DNA of 64,000 nt from Chitinophagales bacterium (lineage in GTDB: Bacteria; Bacteroidota; Bacteroidia; Chitinophagales; JADIYW01). Positions 43,909-52,663 of the stretch are shown here, piece by piece. The translations under genes were made by a program, and so were the position numbers. Under the pieces are notes generated by a model, which searched no databases, was not told the DNA's origin, and was given only the letters and a program-made list of their open reading frames with translations. The stretch's first letter is position 1. Every line of letters begins with the position of its first letter. The stretch is from assembly GCA_020636535.1 (NCBI GenBank), contig JACJXT010000011.1, forward strand, positions 744,001-808,000, given 5' to 3'.

Positions 43909-44952
43909 TTACTTTCCTGGTCTTAAACTTCTTACCGTTTTACCAGCTTGCCACATTTCACTTTCTCTTAATTCTTTCAATTCAGCTTCTAATTTTTCTC
44001 TATAATCTGGTTGTGAGTTCGTATCGATACTTCTTTGAGCTTCTTCACCTTTAGCTACTTTATCATACAATTCTTCAAAAACTGGTAAAACTGCTTCTCT
44101 AAAAGGACCTTTCCAATCTAATGCACCTCTTTGTGCTGTAGTAGAACAGTTGGCATACATCCAATCCATTCCATTTTCAGAAACCAATTTTATTAATGAC
44201 TCTGTTAATTCTTCAACTGTTTCATTAAATGCTTCAGAAGGTGAGTGTCCATTTTTTCTTAAAACACTATATTGTGCTTCCATAATTCCAGCTAAAGCTC
44301 CCATTAAAACACCTCTTTCTCCTGTTAAGTCAGAGTATACTTCTTTTTGGAAAGTGGTTTCAAATAAGTAACCAGAACCAATACCAATTCCTAATGCAAT
44401 CGTTCTATCAAAAGCTCTTCCTGTTGCATCTTGAAATATAGCATACGATGAGTTTAATCCTTTTCCTTCTAAGAATAATCTTCTTAAAGAAGTACCAGAA
44501 CCTTTTGGTGCAGTTAAAATTACATCTACATCTGCTGGTGGAACAATACCTGTTCTATCTTTATAAGTAACACCAAAACCATGAGAAAAATACAATGCTT
44601 TTCCTGCAGTTAAGTGTTTTTTTACTGTTGGCCACATTTCAATTTGAGCAGCATCAGACAATAAATACATAATAATCGTAGCTTTTTCTAAAGCTTGCTC
44701 TGGTTCAAATAAAGTTTTACCTTCTACAAAACCATCATTAACAGCTTTGTCCCAAGATTTAGAAGGTCTTCTTTGTCCAACAATGACATTAAAACCATTA
44801 TCTCTTAAATTAAGTGCTTGACCTGGACCTTGAACACCATAACCAATTATTGCAATGGTTTCGTCTTTTAATACTTCTTTTGCTTTCTCAAGTGGAAATT
44901 CAGACCTTGTGATCACATTTTCTTCCATTCCACCAAAATTCATTGTTGCCAT
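43909..44952 (-). CDS. ilvC: Ketol-acid reductoisomerase (NADP+)
   Basis: 347 residues. It converts acetolactate to dihydroxyisovalerate in branched-chain amino acid synthesis. The Rossmann motif is IGYGVQGPGQALNLRDNG and NADPH ligands follow in VGQRRPSKSW. The C-terminal knotted domain has the Mg ligands in SDLTGERGVLMGALAGIMEAQ and the ETVEELTESLI stretch. It lies 19 bases after ilvN. Confidence 0.95.
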   Translation of the reverse strand: MATMNFGGMEENVITRSEFPLEKAKEVLKDETIAIIGYGVQGPGQALNLRDNGFNVIVGQRRPSKSWDKAVNDGFVEGKTLFEPEQALEKATIIMYLLSDAAQIEMWPTVKKHLTAGKALYFSHGFGVTYKDRTGIVPPADVDVILTAPKGSGTSLRRLFLEGKGLNSSYAIFQDATGRAFDRTIALGIGIGSGYLFETTFQKEVYSDLTGERGVLMGALAGIMEAQYSVLRKNGHSPSEAFNETVEELTESLIKLVSENGMDWMYANCSTTAQRGALDWKGPFREAVLPVFEELYDKVAKGEEAQRSIDTNSQPDYREKLEAELKELRESEMWQAGKTVRSLRPGK

Positions 44953-44971
44953 GTTTAACTATTTTTATTTT

Positions 44972-45208
44972 TTAAATTTTATGCAATGATGCAGTAAATA
45001 CATCAATTTGTTTTTGAACTTGTTTTAATAAGTTGTCTGCTTGCCATTCGTCGCTAGTAAATTCAATAGTAAAAATTCCTTCCTCATCACTTTTCTTCTG
45101 AAAACCAAAATCAGTTACATTAACTCTTCTTCTAGAAAAAATTAACATAAATCTGCCAATAAGTACAGGTTGATTGTATGACTCAAAAACTATCTTGTAA
45201 CGCTCCAT
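44972..45208 (-). CDS. ilvN: Acetolactate synthase small (regulatory) subunit, short form
   Basis: 78 residues, a single ACT-like domain (IVFESYNQPVLIGRFMLIFSRRRVNVTDFGF). It lacks the C-terminal domain of the ~160-residue IlvN type, so it resembles the short IlvM form. It should bind and tune the catalytic IlvB/G subunit by valine or similar feedback. ilvC follows after 19 bases, but the upstream neighbour is a repeat array and an unrelated hydrolase gene. The catalytic ilvB that normally precedes it is absent. Confidence 0.8.
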   Translation of the reverse strand: MERYKIVFESYNQPVLIGRFMLIFSRRRVNVTDFGFQKKSDEEGIFTIEFTSDEWQADNLLKQVQKQIDVFTASLHKI

Positions 45209-45293
45209 GCTTATTTTTAGCTTGCTAAAGTTATAACTTATTTTAGATTATTTTAAAACTGTTGTATTAAGATAGTTTTAATTGGCATATTTT

Positions 45294-45670
45294 AATGAGC
45301 ATAGTATAAAATTATAAACTAGATTCATTCTGAATTTATTTCAGAATCTTTTACTACATGAATATTTTCAGATTCCGAAACGAGTTCGGAATGGAAGTGA
45401 TACTAAAGCCATTTCTATAATGAGCATAGTATAAAATTATAAACTAGGTTCATTCTGAATTTATTTCAGAATCTTTTACAACAAGAATATTTCAGATTCC
45501 GAAACGAGTTCGGAATGAGAGAAGTGATACTAAAGTCATTTCTATAATGAGCATAGTATAAAATTATAAACTAGATTCATTCTGAATTTATTTCAGAATC
45601 TTTTACTACATGAATATTTCAGATTCCGAAACGAGTTCGGAATGGAAGTGATACTATAGCTATTTCTATT
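45294..45670. repeat. Three tandem ~126-base repeats, each with two matched hairpins
   Basis: Copies begin 'aatgagcatagtataaaa' at 45294, 45419 and 45546. Each holds two 21-base hairpins of the same 8-5-8 form: ATTCTGAA/TTCAGAAT (45327-45347 in copy 1) and ATTCCGAA/TTCGGAAT (45372-45392). The arms differ at one base, with the matching change on the other side. Copies differ by a few bases and a short insert. The end of copy 3 supplies the stop codon (45666-45668) of the neighbouring hydrolase gene. No coding potential. The array fills the 457-base gap between ilvN and that gene. Confidence 0.9.
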
Positions 45671-46433
45671 TAGCCAAACTAAGTATAGTTGCCACAAAAT
45701 CGGTAAAATTTTCGGCATGTACCCAATGTCGTGCATTAGCAATTTCTATTAATTGTGCATTTGGAAAGTATTGTAAGCAAGCATTCCAATTATCAACTGT
45801 AATATAATCAGATAAAGCACCTTTTATAAAATAGACTTCGCTTGAAGTATCAACAGCATTTATTGTAGGAAAGTCCATGATAATTTCATAGTCTTTTACT
45901 AGAATAGGCAAATTACATTTCCATTCAAAACCAGTACTATCTCTTTTCAAATTTTTCAAGACCAATTGTACAATGGCATTACTTTTTATTTGTTGATGCA
46001 ATTCAACTTCTATATCTTTTCGTTGATGATATTGACCAAGTTGCAAGTGTTGCATTGCATCGAGAATGATTTGATGGTCGCCTTTGTATTTTACTGGTGC
46101 AATATCTACCATAAACAATTGATGAATTAATGCTGGTTGAATTAATGCTAAATATGCAGCTGTTTTTCCACCCATTGAGTGTCCAATAATACTTGTTTTT
46201 GTAATTTGGTGTTGTTGACAAAAATCGATAATATCATTTGCCATTAACTCGTAAGACATTGAATTTGTATGTGGCGACTTACCATGATTTCTCGCATCAA
46301 TTAAATAAATTGTAAACTGTTCTTCTAATGCTTTGGCTATGGTTTGAAAATTGTCTAAACTGCCTAAAAAACCGTGCAGAATAATTAAATGTTGATTACC
46401 AGAACCAAATTTTTTATAATTGAGTTGTAGCAT
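45666..46433 (-). CDS. Alpha/beta-fold hydrolase (YbfF-like esterase)
   Basis: 255 residues. Nucleophile elbow GHSMGG (IIGHSMGGKTAAYLA), oxyanion HGFLGS, DARNHGKS and the catalytic His in ARHWVHAENFTDF. The pattern matches YbfF-type esterases acting on short acyl or palmitoyl-CoA-like esters. It overlaps the upstream DUF58 gene by one base (TAATG), so the pair is co-transcribed. The last codons lie in the repeat array, which contributes the TAG stop. Substrate not known. Confidence 0.9.
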   Translation of the reverse strand: MLQLNYKKFGSGNQHLIILHGFLGSLDNFQTIAKALEEQFTIYLIDARNHGKSPHTNSMSYELMANDIIDFCQQHQITKTSIIGHSMGGKTAAYLALIQPALIHQLFMVDIAPVKYKGDHQIILDAMQHLQLGQYHQRKDIEVELHQQIKSNAIVQLVLKNLKRDSTGFEWKCNLPILVKDYEIIMDFPTINAVDTSSEVYFIKGALSDYITVDNWNACLQYFPNAQLIEIANARHWVHAENFTDFVATILSLAK

Positions 46434-47347
46434 TATTGCATCTTTTTTCTTTTGAGTAAATATGCCATCAGTATTGGATAATAGCCTTCATTGATATCTG
46501 CTTCTACTAAATCTATTTTATACTGTGTACATTTTACTTTAAGTTGCAATTTTTTATCCTTCATTTTTTTGATGTAATTGTCTTTGATTTGATTGGGTTG
46601 TAACTTAATCGTTTCACCAGTTTCTAAATCTTCAAACAAATAAGGGCGATTTTCAAAATTAAAGTCAATCTCTTTGCTTTTATCTACTACATGAAACAGT
46701 ACAACTTCGTGTTTATTGTGTTTAAGATGTTGTAGTGCTAAGAATAAATCTTCTTCATTTTCATTGTCTAACATATCGCTAAAAATTACAATTAACGACC
46801 TTTTGTGTACCGTTTCTGCTATTAAATGCAACGATTTTGCTGCTTGTGTTTGTTTAAGTTGTGGTGTTTGTTTGAGCATTTGATACAACTCGTTCATCAA
46901 CAGTTGATGGTGTTGTGCATTGGTTTTGCTTTTGGTATTGGTGTGAATACGGTCATCGAAAATAGATAAACCAACAGCATCTCTTTGTTTTTTTAGTAGA
47001 TACATGATAGCTGCAGCAGACAATGCCGAAAATTCTATTTTACTAATCTGACCTTTGGTTTTTTCTAATGGAAAGTACATAGAAGAAGAAGCATCTATTA
47101 CAATTTGGCATCGTAGATTAGTTTCTTCTTCAAACTTTTTGGTATAGAGTTTTTCAGTTCTGGCGTAAACTTTCCAATCGATTTCTTTAATACTATCGCC
47201 GACATTATGCAAGCGATGCTCTGCAAACTCTACTGAAAAGCCATGATACGGACTTTTATGTAAGCCAATAATAAAACCTTCTACAACTTGTTTTGCAAGA
47301 ATATCGAGTTGGTCGAGTTGAAAATAAGACTGTTGATCTAAAACCAT
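46433..47347 (-). CDS. DUF58-domain protein (vWA-like)
   Basis: 304 residues. The family core (GDSIKEIDWKVYARTEKLYTKKFEEE) is followed by a MIDAS-like D-x-S-x-S in VIDASSSMYF and LIVIFSDMLDN. It usually lies next to MoxR AAA+ ATPases, but no MoxR gene is adjacent here. Possible role: metal-dependent protein interaction for a chaperone-like complex. It is the first gene of a two-gene unit with the esterase gene. Confidence 0.87.
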   Translation of the reverse strand: MVLDQQSYFQLDQLDILAKQVVEGFIIGLHKSPYHGFSVEFAEHRLHNVGDSIKEIDWKVYARTEKLYTKKFEEETNLRCQIVIDASSSMYFPLEKTKGQISKIEFSALSAAAIMYLLKKQRDAVGLSIFDDRIHTNTKSKTNAQHHQLLMNELYQMLKQTPQLKQTQAAKSLHLIAETVHKRSLIVIFSDMLDNENEEDLFLALQHLKHNKHEVVLFHVVDKSKEIDFNFENRPYLFEDLETGETIKLQPNQIKDNYIKKMKDKKLQLKVKCTQYKIDLVEADINEGYYPILMAYLLKRKKMQ

Positions 47348-47440
47348 GTTGCAAAATACAAATTTTTGTTGTTAGCATGCGTTAATAAGGTTTAATGTGT
47401 GTTCTACTTGAATAATATTAAAGTGCATTAATGCCTATTT

Positions 47441-48145
47441 GGAGACACTTCGCTATCGCTCAGTGTGACGGTCTGTTGTTTGGGTGTGACGGTTTGCCTG
47501 CTGTGCATAAGACAATGTTGGCTCGGCACAGTGTAATGTTACTTGGGCATAGTTGTATGTCTAGCTGGAGACGCTTCGCTATTGCTCAGTGTGACTGTTT
47601 GTTGTTTGGGTGTGACGGTTTGCCTGCTGGACATAAGACAATGTTGGCTCGGCAAAGTGTAATGTTACTTGGGCATAGTTGTATGTCTAGCTGGAGACAC
47701 TTCGTTATTGCTCAGTGTGACTGTTTGTTGTTTGGGTGTGACGGTTTGCCTGCTGGTCATAAGACAATGTTGGCTCGGCACAGTATAATGTTACTTGGGC
47801 ATAGTTGTATGTCTAGCTGGAGACGCTTCGCTATTGCTCAGTGTGACTGTTTGTTGTTTGGGCGTGACGGTTTGCCTTTTGGGCATAAGACAATGTTGGC
47901 TCGGCACAGTATAATGTTACTTGGGCATAGTTGTATGTCTAGCTGGAGACACTTCGCTATTGCTCAGTGTGACGGTCTGTTGTTTGGGTGTGACGGTTTG
48001 CCTGCTGGTCATAAGACAATGTTGGCTCGGCACAGTGTAATGTTACTTGGGCATAGTTGTATGTCTAGCTAGAGACATTTCGCTATCGCTCAGTGTGATG
48101 GTTTGTTGTTTGGATATAGCTTGTTGTCGGCTAGGCAATGAGGTA
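47441..48145. repeat. 126-base tandem minisatellite, five full copies plus one decayed
   Basis: Units start (ggagac) at 47441, 47567, 47693, 47819 and 47945, exactly 126 bases apart. A sixth, truncated and diverged copy starts at 48071. Each unit includes the 'cttcgctatcgctcagtgtgacg' type text also found at 40125. Because 126 is a multiple of three, a stop-free frame of 213 codons runs through the array. However, the differences between copies mostly change the amino acid (H/R, A/V, C/G, C/R, H/Q, V/I), so it is probably not a gene. The array is richer in G than its surroundings. Confidence 0.9.
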
Positions 48146-48159
48146 TTAAAATATAAAAA

Positions 48160-48196
48160 TGCGGAGCGGAAGCCACAAAGTGGCTTCCGCTCCGCA
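48160..48196 (-). terminator. Long perfect hairpin terminator after trxA
   Basis: Two 17-base arms (48160-48176 and 48180-48196) pair without mismatch around a 3-base loop. On the minus strand a T run follows, and the trxA stop lies 27 bases upstream. The stem contains GCGGAGCGGAAGCCAC. It is G+C-rich in an A+T-rich setting. Confidence 0.85.
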
Positions 48197-48222
48197 AAAA
48201 CAATTTTTGTTTATTAAATAAA

Positions 48223-48543
48223 TTAACCAATTACTGCATCTAACTTCCTTTTTAAGTCAGCTTTAGATGCTAATCCAACATGTTTCTCTACAATTTCTCC
48301 ATTTTTGAAAAACAATAGGGTAGGAATACTCATTATACCATATTCTGCTGCTATATCTCTGTTCTCATCTACATTGAGTTTGCCAATTACAGCTTTACCT
48401 TCATATTCTGTAGCTAATTCTTCAATAACTGGTCCAATCATTTTACATGGACCACACCACTCTGCCCAAAAGTCTACTAAAGCCACCGTGTTATCGGCCA
48501 AAGCTGTAGCTTTGAAATTTTGTGTGTTTAATTCAGTTGCCAT
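48223..48543 (-). CDS. trxA: Thioredoxin
   Basis: 106 residues, cytoplasmic. Active site [10 protein letters not shown] and cis-Pro region [12 protein letters not shown]; all standard thioredoxin features are present. It reduces protein disulfides and can supply electrons to the CysH-type reductase in this window (inference). Followed by the long hairpin terminator. Confidence 0.97.
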   Translation of the reverse strand: MATELNTQNFKATALADNTVALVDFWAEWCGPCKMIGPVIEELATEYEGKAVIGKLNVDENRDIAAEYGIMSIPTLLFFKNGEIVEKHVGLASKADLKRKLDAVIG

Positions 48544-48611
48544 TTTTTAAATTTATTTAGTTAAGTAATTTTACTAACAAATCTAATCAAAATATGTTCC
48601 AAATACTAATT

Positions 48612-48911
48612 TTATTTAATTATGACTTCATTAACAAATGTTCCGTTCATTTTGTCATTTAATCGCTGACAAATTTTCTGTCGTGCCATAAACAATTCTT
48701 GTTTTAACACAGCAGAGTTTACATAAACAATTAATTTGCCTTTGTGATAATAGAGTTTGTCTGTTTTATTGGCTATAAAATTGCCCATTTCGCTTTTCCA
48801 TAGCTGATGAATTTTAATGCTGTCCATTTGTTGGTCTAAACGCATTTCTTTTATCATGGCTTTAAAGACATGATTTAAATCTACAAAGTTGCTACTTCCA
48901 ATTTTACTCAA
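48612..48911 (-). CDS. DUF721 (DciA-like) protein
   Basis: 99 residues from a TTG that overlaps the recF stop by 8 bases. It carries the DUF721 pattern (HQLWKSEMGNFIANKT, GKLIVYVNSAVLKQELFMARQKICQRLN). DciA proteins of this family load the replicative helicase in bacteria without DnaC, and the gene next to recF is a common arrangement. It is shorter than proteobacterial DciA, with only the core fold. Confidence 0.85.
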   Translation of the reverse strand: MSKIGSSNFVDLNHVFKAMIKEMRLDQQMDSIKIHQLWKSEMGNFIANKTDKLYYHKGKLIVYVNSAVLKQELFMARQKICQRLNDKMNGTFVNEVIIK

Positions 48912-50001
48912 TGTTTATAATTTTAAAGTCACTAATTGCATTTCGTTCAAATAAATCAGATAGTCTATTTGCCGAAGTGTCTGTAATAATGGTTTGTCCA
49001 ATTTGATTGGAAGATACTACTTTTATCAATTGATTAATTCTATTTTCATCTAATTTGTCAAAAATATCATCTAACAATAATATAGGTAGTATTTGTAATT
49101 TTTCTGCAATGTATTGATATTGTGCTAGTTTTAATGCTAGTAACATAGTTTTTAACTGTCCTTGCGAACCAATTTTTTTTATAGGATTGTCGTTTAGAGA
49201 TAAATGCCAATCGTCTGTATGAATGCCTTTACTTGTTCTTTGAGCTGCTAAATCGTAAGCCAATTGTTCTTTAAAAATAGCTTTAGCACTGTTTTGTAAT
49301 AAAGCAGAATCGTAAGTTATATTAATGTCTTCATTGCCATTAAAAATAGCATGGTAAATTTCGTTTACGGCTTCTTTAAAATTGGGTGCATGGTGTTGTC
49401 TGTATTCAAATATTTTATCGGCCAATGGGGCTAATCTTTCATCGTAGGTAGCTAATAAGCTTAGGTTTTGCTTTTTGTTAAGAGCAAACTGTTTGAGTAG
49501 TGCATTTCTATTTTGTAGTAGTTTATTGTACTGTAAAAGGAGTCTCAAATAATTTAAATCAGTCTGACAATAACTGGCATCAAAAAATTTTCTTCGTTGC
49601 TCGCTTCCTGCTAAAATTAGCTGTACATCATCTGGTGCAATAAATACTATGGGAAACTGTCCAACTAATTCACTTTGTTTTTCTACTACAATATCATCAA
49701 TAATAAATTCTTTTTTGCTTTGTTTTGCATTTTTAATTACAATATGTTTTTCTAGTGAACCAATGCTAAAATGGGTAGCAATTCTAAAAAAATCTGAATC
49801 AAATTTAAAGTTTAAAGCATCGTGAGCCGTAAAATAACTTTTGCCAATACAGCTATAATAAATAGCATCTATTAAGTTGGTTTTTCCTTTACCATTATTG
49901 CCAACAATTCCAATAAAATTAGCAGCTACATCAAAAGATTGTGTAGTATAATTTTTAAAATGATTAAGTGTTATATGTTTTACTTTTAAGGTTTGATGCA
50001 T
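48904..50001 (-). CDS. recF: DNA replication and repair protein RecF
   Basis: 365 residues from the ATG at 50001 (MHQTLKVKHITL); the frame upstream extends over the promoter and lacks similarity. SMC-like ATPase: Walker A GNNGKGKTNL, signature GSQGQLKTMLLALKLAQ, Walker B PILLLDDIFDKLD. RecF helps load RecA at gapped DNA and stalled forks. Its downstream partner is the DUF721/DciA gene; dnaA and dnaN are not next to it here. Confidence 0.95.
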   Translation of the reverse strand: MHQTLKVKHITLNHFKNYTTQSFDVAANFIGIVGNNGKGKTNLIDAIYYSCIGKSYFTAHDALNFKFDSDFFRIATHFSIGSLEKHIVIKNAKQSKKEFIIDDIVVEKQSELVGQFPIVFIAPDDVQLILAGSEQRRKFFDASYCQTDLNYLRLLLQYNKLLQNRNALLKQFALNKKQNLSLLATYDERLAPLADKIFEYRQHHAPNFKEAVNEIYHAIFNGNEDINITYDSALLQNSAKAIFKEQLAYDLAAQRTSKGIHTDDWHLSLNDNPIKKIGSQGQLKTMLLALKLAQYQYIAEKLQILPILLLDDIFDKLDENRINQLIKVVSSNQIGQTIITDTSANRLSDLFERNAISDFKIINIE

Positions 50002-50037
50002 TGATAATGTTGCCAAAATATAAAATTGACACAATTA

Positions 50038-50070
50038 ATTGCATCATTTTAATATAAAATAGTAATTTTG
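50038..50070 (+). promoter_or_regulatory. Bacteroidota-type promoter of the TPR-ribH unit
   Basis: TTG at 50039-50041 and TAATTTTG at 50063-50070 are separated by 21 bases, a good fit to TTTG-N19-21-TAnnTTTG. The ATG follows at 50090. Confidence 0.6.
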
Positions 50071-50089
50071 TGGGCTAAAAAATATTTTC

Positions 50090-50764
50090 ATGGCAAAGCA
50101 AAAAGCAAATGAGGCAGACCAATTAAGAGATTTTGTAGATAATGCAGAACATTTTTATGAGCAATATAAATTTGTCATCTTAGGTGTATTGGTAGCTTTA
50201 ATTGTTGCAGTAGGTGGTTTTTGGGTTTATAAAAACATGATTAAAGCTCCAAAAGAAGAGAAAGCACAAAATGCAATTTATGGTGCACAGGAATTGTTTG
50301 CAAGAGATTCTTTTGCATTGGCTTTGAAAGGTGATGGTACTGCATTAGGATTTGAAACTATTGCTTCGAAATATAAAGGTACTGCTGCTGGAAATACGGC
50401 TAAGTTTTATGCTGGTGTTTGTGAATTGCAAACGGGTAATTTTACTGGTGCTATTAAATATTTAGAAGATTTTGATACAGAAGATGAAATTTTAACAGCT
50501 AGAAAATTTGGTTGTATTGGTGATGCTTATGCAGAACAAGAACAAATTGATAAGGCAATAGACAATTATAAAAAAGCAATTGATGCAACAGATAATGAGG
50601 TGATTGCTCCTTCATATATTTACAGATTGGCAGCAGCTTATGAGTTTAAGAAAGATTATAAAAGTGCTTTAGAGCAATATAAAAATGTATTTGACAATTA
50701 TCCGAATACACAAGAAGCTAGTGCTGCTGAAATGGTGATTGCTAAATTAGAGCAAATGCAGTAA
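50090..50764 (+). CDS. Membrane-anchored TPR protein (YfgM-like)
   Basis: 224 residues. Short cytoplasmic N-terminus (FVDNAEHFYEQYK), one transmembrane helix at ~29-48, then TPR repeats to the end: FYAGVCELQTGNFTGAIKYL, GCIGDAYAEQEQIDKAIDNYKKAI, YIYRLAAAYEFKKDYKSALEQYKNV. YfgM-like proteins sit at the inner membrane and help secretion or chaperone networks. ribH follows two bases after the stop, so they share the promoter at 50038-50070. Confidence 0.85.
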   Translation: MAKQKANEADQLRDFVDNAEHFYEQYKFVILGVLVALIVAVGGFWVYKNMIKAPKEEKAQNAIYGAQELFARDSFALALKGDGTALGFETIASKYKGTAAGNTAKFYAGVCELQTGNFTGAIKYLEDFDTEDEILTARKFGCIGDAYAEQEQIDKAIDNYKKAIDATDNEVIAPSYIYRLAAAYEFKKDYKSALEQYKNVFDNYPNTQEASAAEMVIAKLEQMQ

Positions 50765-50765
50765 A

Positions 50766-51242
50766 ATGGCGTCTAGCTTAAAAAATTTATCAGCATATAA
50801 TAAAGAAGCAGTACCTACTGTACAAAACAAAAAAATAGGTATTGCCGTTTCTGAGTGGAATGAACACATTACTTTTGCCATGCTAGCTGCTTGTATTGAA
50901 ACACTACAGCAATATGGTTTAACAGATGATACTATTTTTGTTCAAAGAGTTCCTGGAACATTTGAATTGCCGTTTGCTGCTCAGCAAATGTTAGTACAGC
51001 ATCAAGTAGATGGTGTTATTTGCATAGGTTGTGTGATAAAAGGCGAAACAGACCACGACATATACATCAATCAGTCGGTAGCTAATGCATTGCAACAACT
51101 TAATATTACACAAAATAAGCCAGTTATTTTTGGTGTACTAACACCTAATAATGAACAACAAGCATTAGATAGAGCTGGTGGAAAACATGGCAACAAAGGT
51201 GTAGAAGCAGCTATTACATTACTCAAAATGCTAGAAGTGTAA
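50766..51242 (+). CDS. ribH: 6,7-dimethyl-8-ribityllumazine synthase
   Basis: 158 residues. It condenses 3,4-dihydroxy-2-butanone 4-phosphate with 5-amino-6-ribitylaminouracil in riboflavin synthesis. Motifs: VSEWNEHIT, RVPGTFELPFAAQ, CIGCVIKGETDHDIYI (with the catalytic His) and VLTPNNEQQALDRAGG. Start at 50766 is two bases after the TPR gene. No FMN riboswitch is visible upstream. Confidence 0.96.
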   Translation: MASSLKNLSAYNKEAVPTVQNKKIGIAVSEWNEHITFAMLAACIETLQQYGLTDDTIFVQRVPGTFELPFAAQQMLVQHQVDGVICIGCVIKGETDHDIYINQSVANALQQLNITQNKPVIFGVLTPNNEQQALDRAGGKHGNKGVEAAITLLKMLEV

Positions 51243-51534
51243 GAACTAAGCTTGTTTTATTAGTTTATACTTTATAATAATTTACTTTGGTATTATTACC
51301 CTTTTAACCTGAGTTCGGTTTAAGTAAATTAACAAAACGCAATAACCAAAATGACTTTTCGTCTTTACGAGCAAATGAAAGTAGCAAAGTCTACCTGTTC
51401 GGTAGATAGGTAATTTACTTTATAGCAGTTCATAGTTTGAGATTGCCACAATTTTGTTCGTTCCTCTCAAAATTTCGCAATGGACGCATTGATTTTTAAT
51501 GGTTTATAATTACAATTAAACTGAATTCAAGTTA
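51243..51534. other. 292-base gap with short repeats
   Basis: No gene found. It contains a small hairpin CTACC/GGTAG at 51391-51405 and the text 'ctcaaaatttcgcaatgga' at 51465-51483, a relative of the motif at 59962 and 62252. The latter lies before the DUF4369/TlpA gene's stop. Confidence 0.5.
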
Positions 51535-52662
51535 TTAGTTCTCTTCTTTCAATAAATCTTTTAATGCTTCTTCAAGTGCTTTGCCTCGTAAGTTTTTTTG
51601 TATGATAACTAAGTTTTTGTCTAATAAAAAAGTACTAGGTATTGATTGGACACCGTAGGTTTGTGCTGCTACAGAACTCCAACCTTTTAAATCAGATACA
51701 TGATTTTTCCAAACTAAACCATCTTTTGCAATAGCATTTTTCCATGGTCCAAGATTGTTATCTAACGAAACAGAAAATATTTCAAATCCTTTGTCTTTAT
51801 ACTTATTATAAGTTTTAACTACATTTGGATTTTCTTGTCGACATGGTCCACACCACGACGCCCAAAAATCTATCAATACATATTTGCCTTTTAAATCGTA
51901 GAGCGAAAGCGTATCGCCATTTGGACTTGGCAACATAATATTTGGTGCTTTTGAACCAACAGCAACGCCAGACACTTGTTCTTGCATCAAGGCATCTTTA
52001 TACGATTGCAAACTTTGACTCCATAAGTTGACATAAGTTGATTCTTTATCTTTTGCTACGGCTTTATCTACTGTTTTAATAAAAAATGCTGCTTCATCTT
52101 GAAAGAAACTTGCTAAATAATTTAAACCAAAACAGGCAACTTCTACATTGTCTTCTTTTTCTATAAATGATTTAATTGCATTAACATAATTCTCTTTTGC
52201 TAGTACTTGATTTTGGTCTAATGAATCTTTTAGTTTAGCATTAGTGTTGTTTTTAAATTCTGAATAAGCACTATCTAATAAAATTGCTTTTTCGTTGGCA
52301 ATAGCATTTAAAGCAGCTAAGTCTTCGCTACCTTTATTACCTTTAATTTCGTAAGCAGGAAATTGATTTAAATCTAAAGATACTTCTAGTTTATCTCCGT
52401 TTTCTACATATATAATGATGTCTTTTTTATCACCAAATCGTAGACGCATTAATTTATTTAAAGAATAATTTTTAATATGAAATTTATTGTTCACTATAGT
52501 AACGGTGTCAATAGTTTCTACATTATTGGTAGAAATATCTTCTAATGCAACTTGAGTTCCGTTGGCATTTAAAACAGTTCCATCGATAGTAAACCCTTTA
52601 AACTTATTACATGATGAAAATAATATTAATGATAGTATTATGAATAAATATTTTGATTTCAT
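51535..52662 (-). CDS. DUF4369-thioredoxin (TlpA-like) lipoprotein
   Basis: 375 residues; lipoprotein signal with lipobox FSSC (Cys18). Residues ~22-110 are a DUF4369-type beta domain, then a helical linker ~110-225. Residues ~230-375 are a TlpA/ResA-like thioredoxin with active site WASWCGPCRQE and the cis-Pro in SIPSTFLL. These are periplasm-facing thiol reductants common in Bacteroidota. gatB ends 1 base upstream, so it is likely transcribed with gatB although functionally unrelated. Confidence 0.9.
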   Translation of the reverse strand: MKSKYLFIILSLILFSSCNKFKGFTIDGTVLNANGTQVALEDISTNNVETIDTVTIVNNKFHIKNYSLNKLMRLRFGDKKDIIIYVENGDKLEVSLDLNQFPAYEIKGNKGSEDLAALNAIANEKAILLDSAYSEFKNNTNAKLKDSLDQNQVLAKENYVNAIKSFIEKEDNVEVACFGLNYLASFFQDEAAFFIKTVDKAVAKDKESTYVNLWSQSLQSYKDALMQEQVSGVAVGSKAPNIMLPSPNGDTLSLYDLKGKYVLIDFWASWCGPCRQENPNVVKTYNKYKDKGFEIFSVSLDNNLGPWKNAIAKDGLVWKNHVSDLKGWSSVAAQTYGVQSIPSTFLLDKNLVIIQKNLRGKALEEALKDLLKEEN

Positions 52663-52663
52663 A

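Noticed and set aside
47431..48072. 213-codon open frame as a real repeat protein
   Set aside because: The frame is open only because the 126-base unit divides by three; differences among copies are mostly non-synonymous, and no signal or domain is seen.
47441..48145. CRISPR array
   Set aside because: Units are 126-base head-to-tail copies with no unique spacers, and no cas genes are present.
48146..48222. Small RNA gene at the long perfect hairpin
   Set aside because: Position 27 bases after trxA and the T run on that strand make a terminator the simpler reading.
50038..50770. FMN riboswitch upstream of ribH
   Set aside because: ribH follows a TPR gene by two bases, and no RFN-like sequence was seen.
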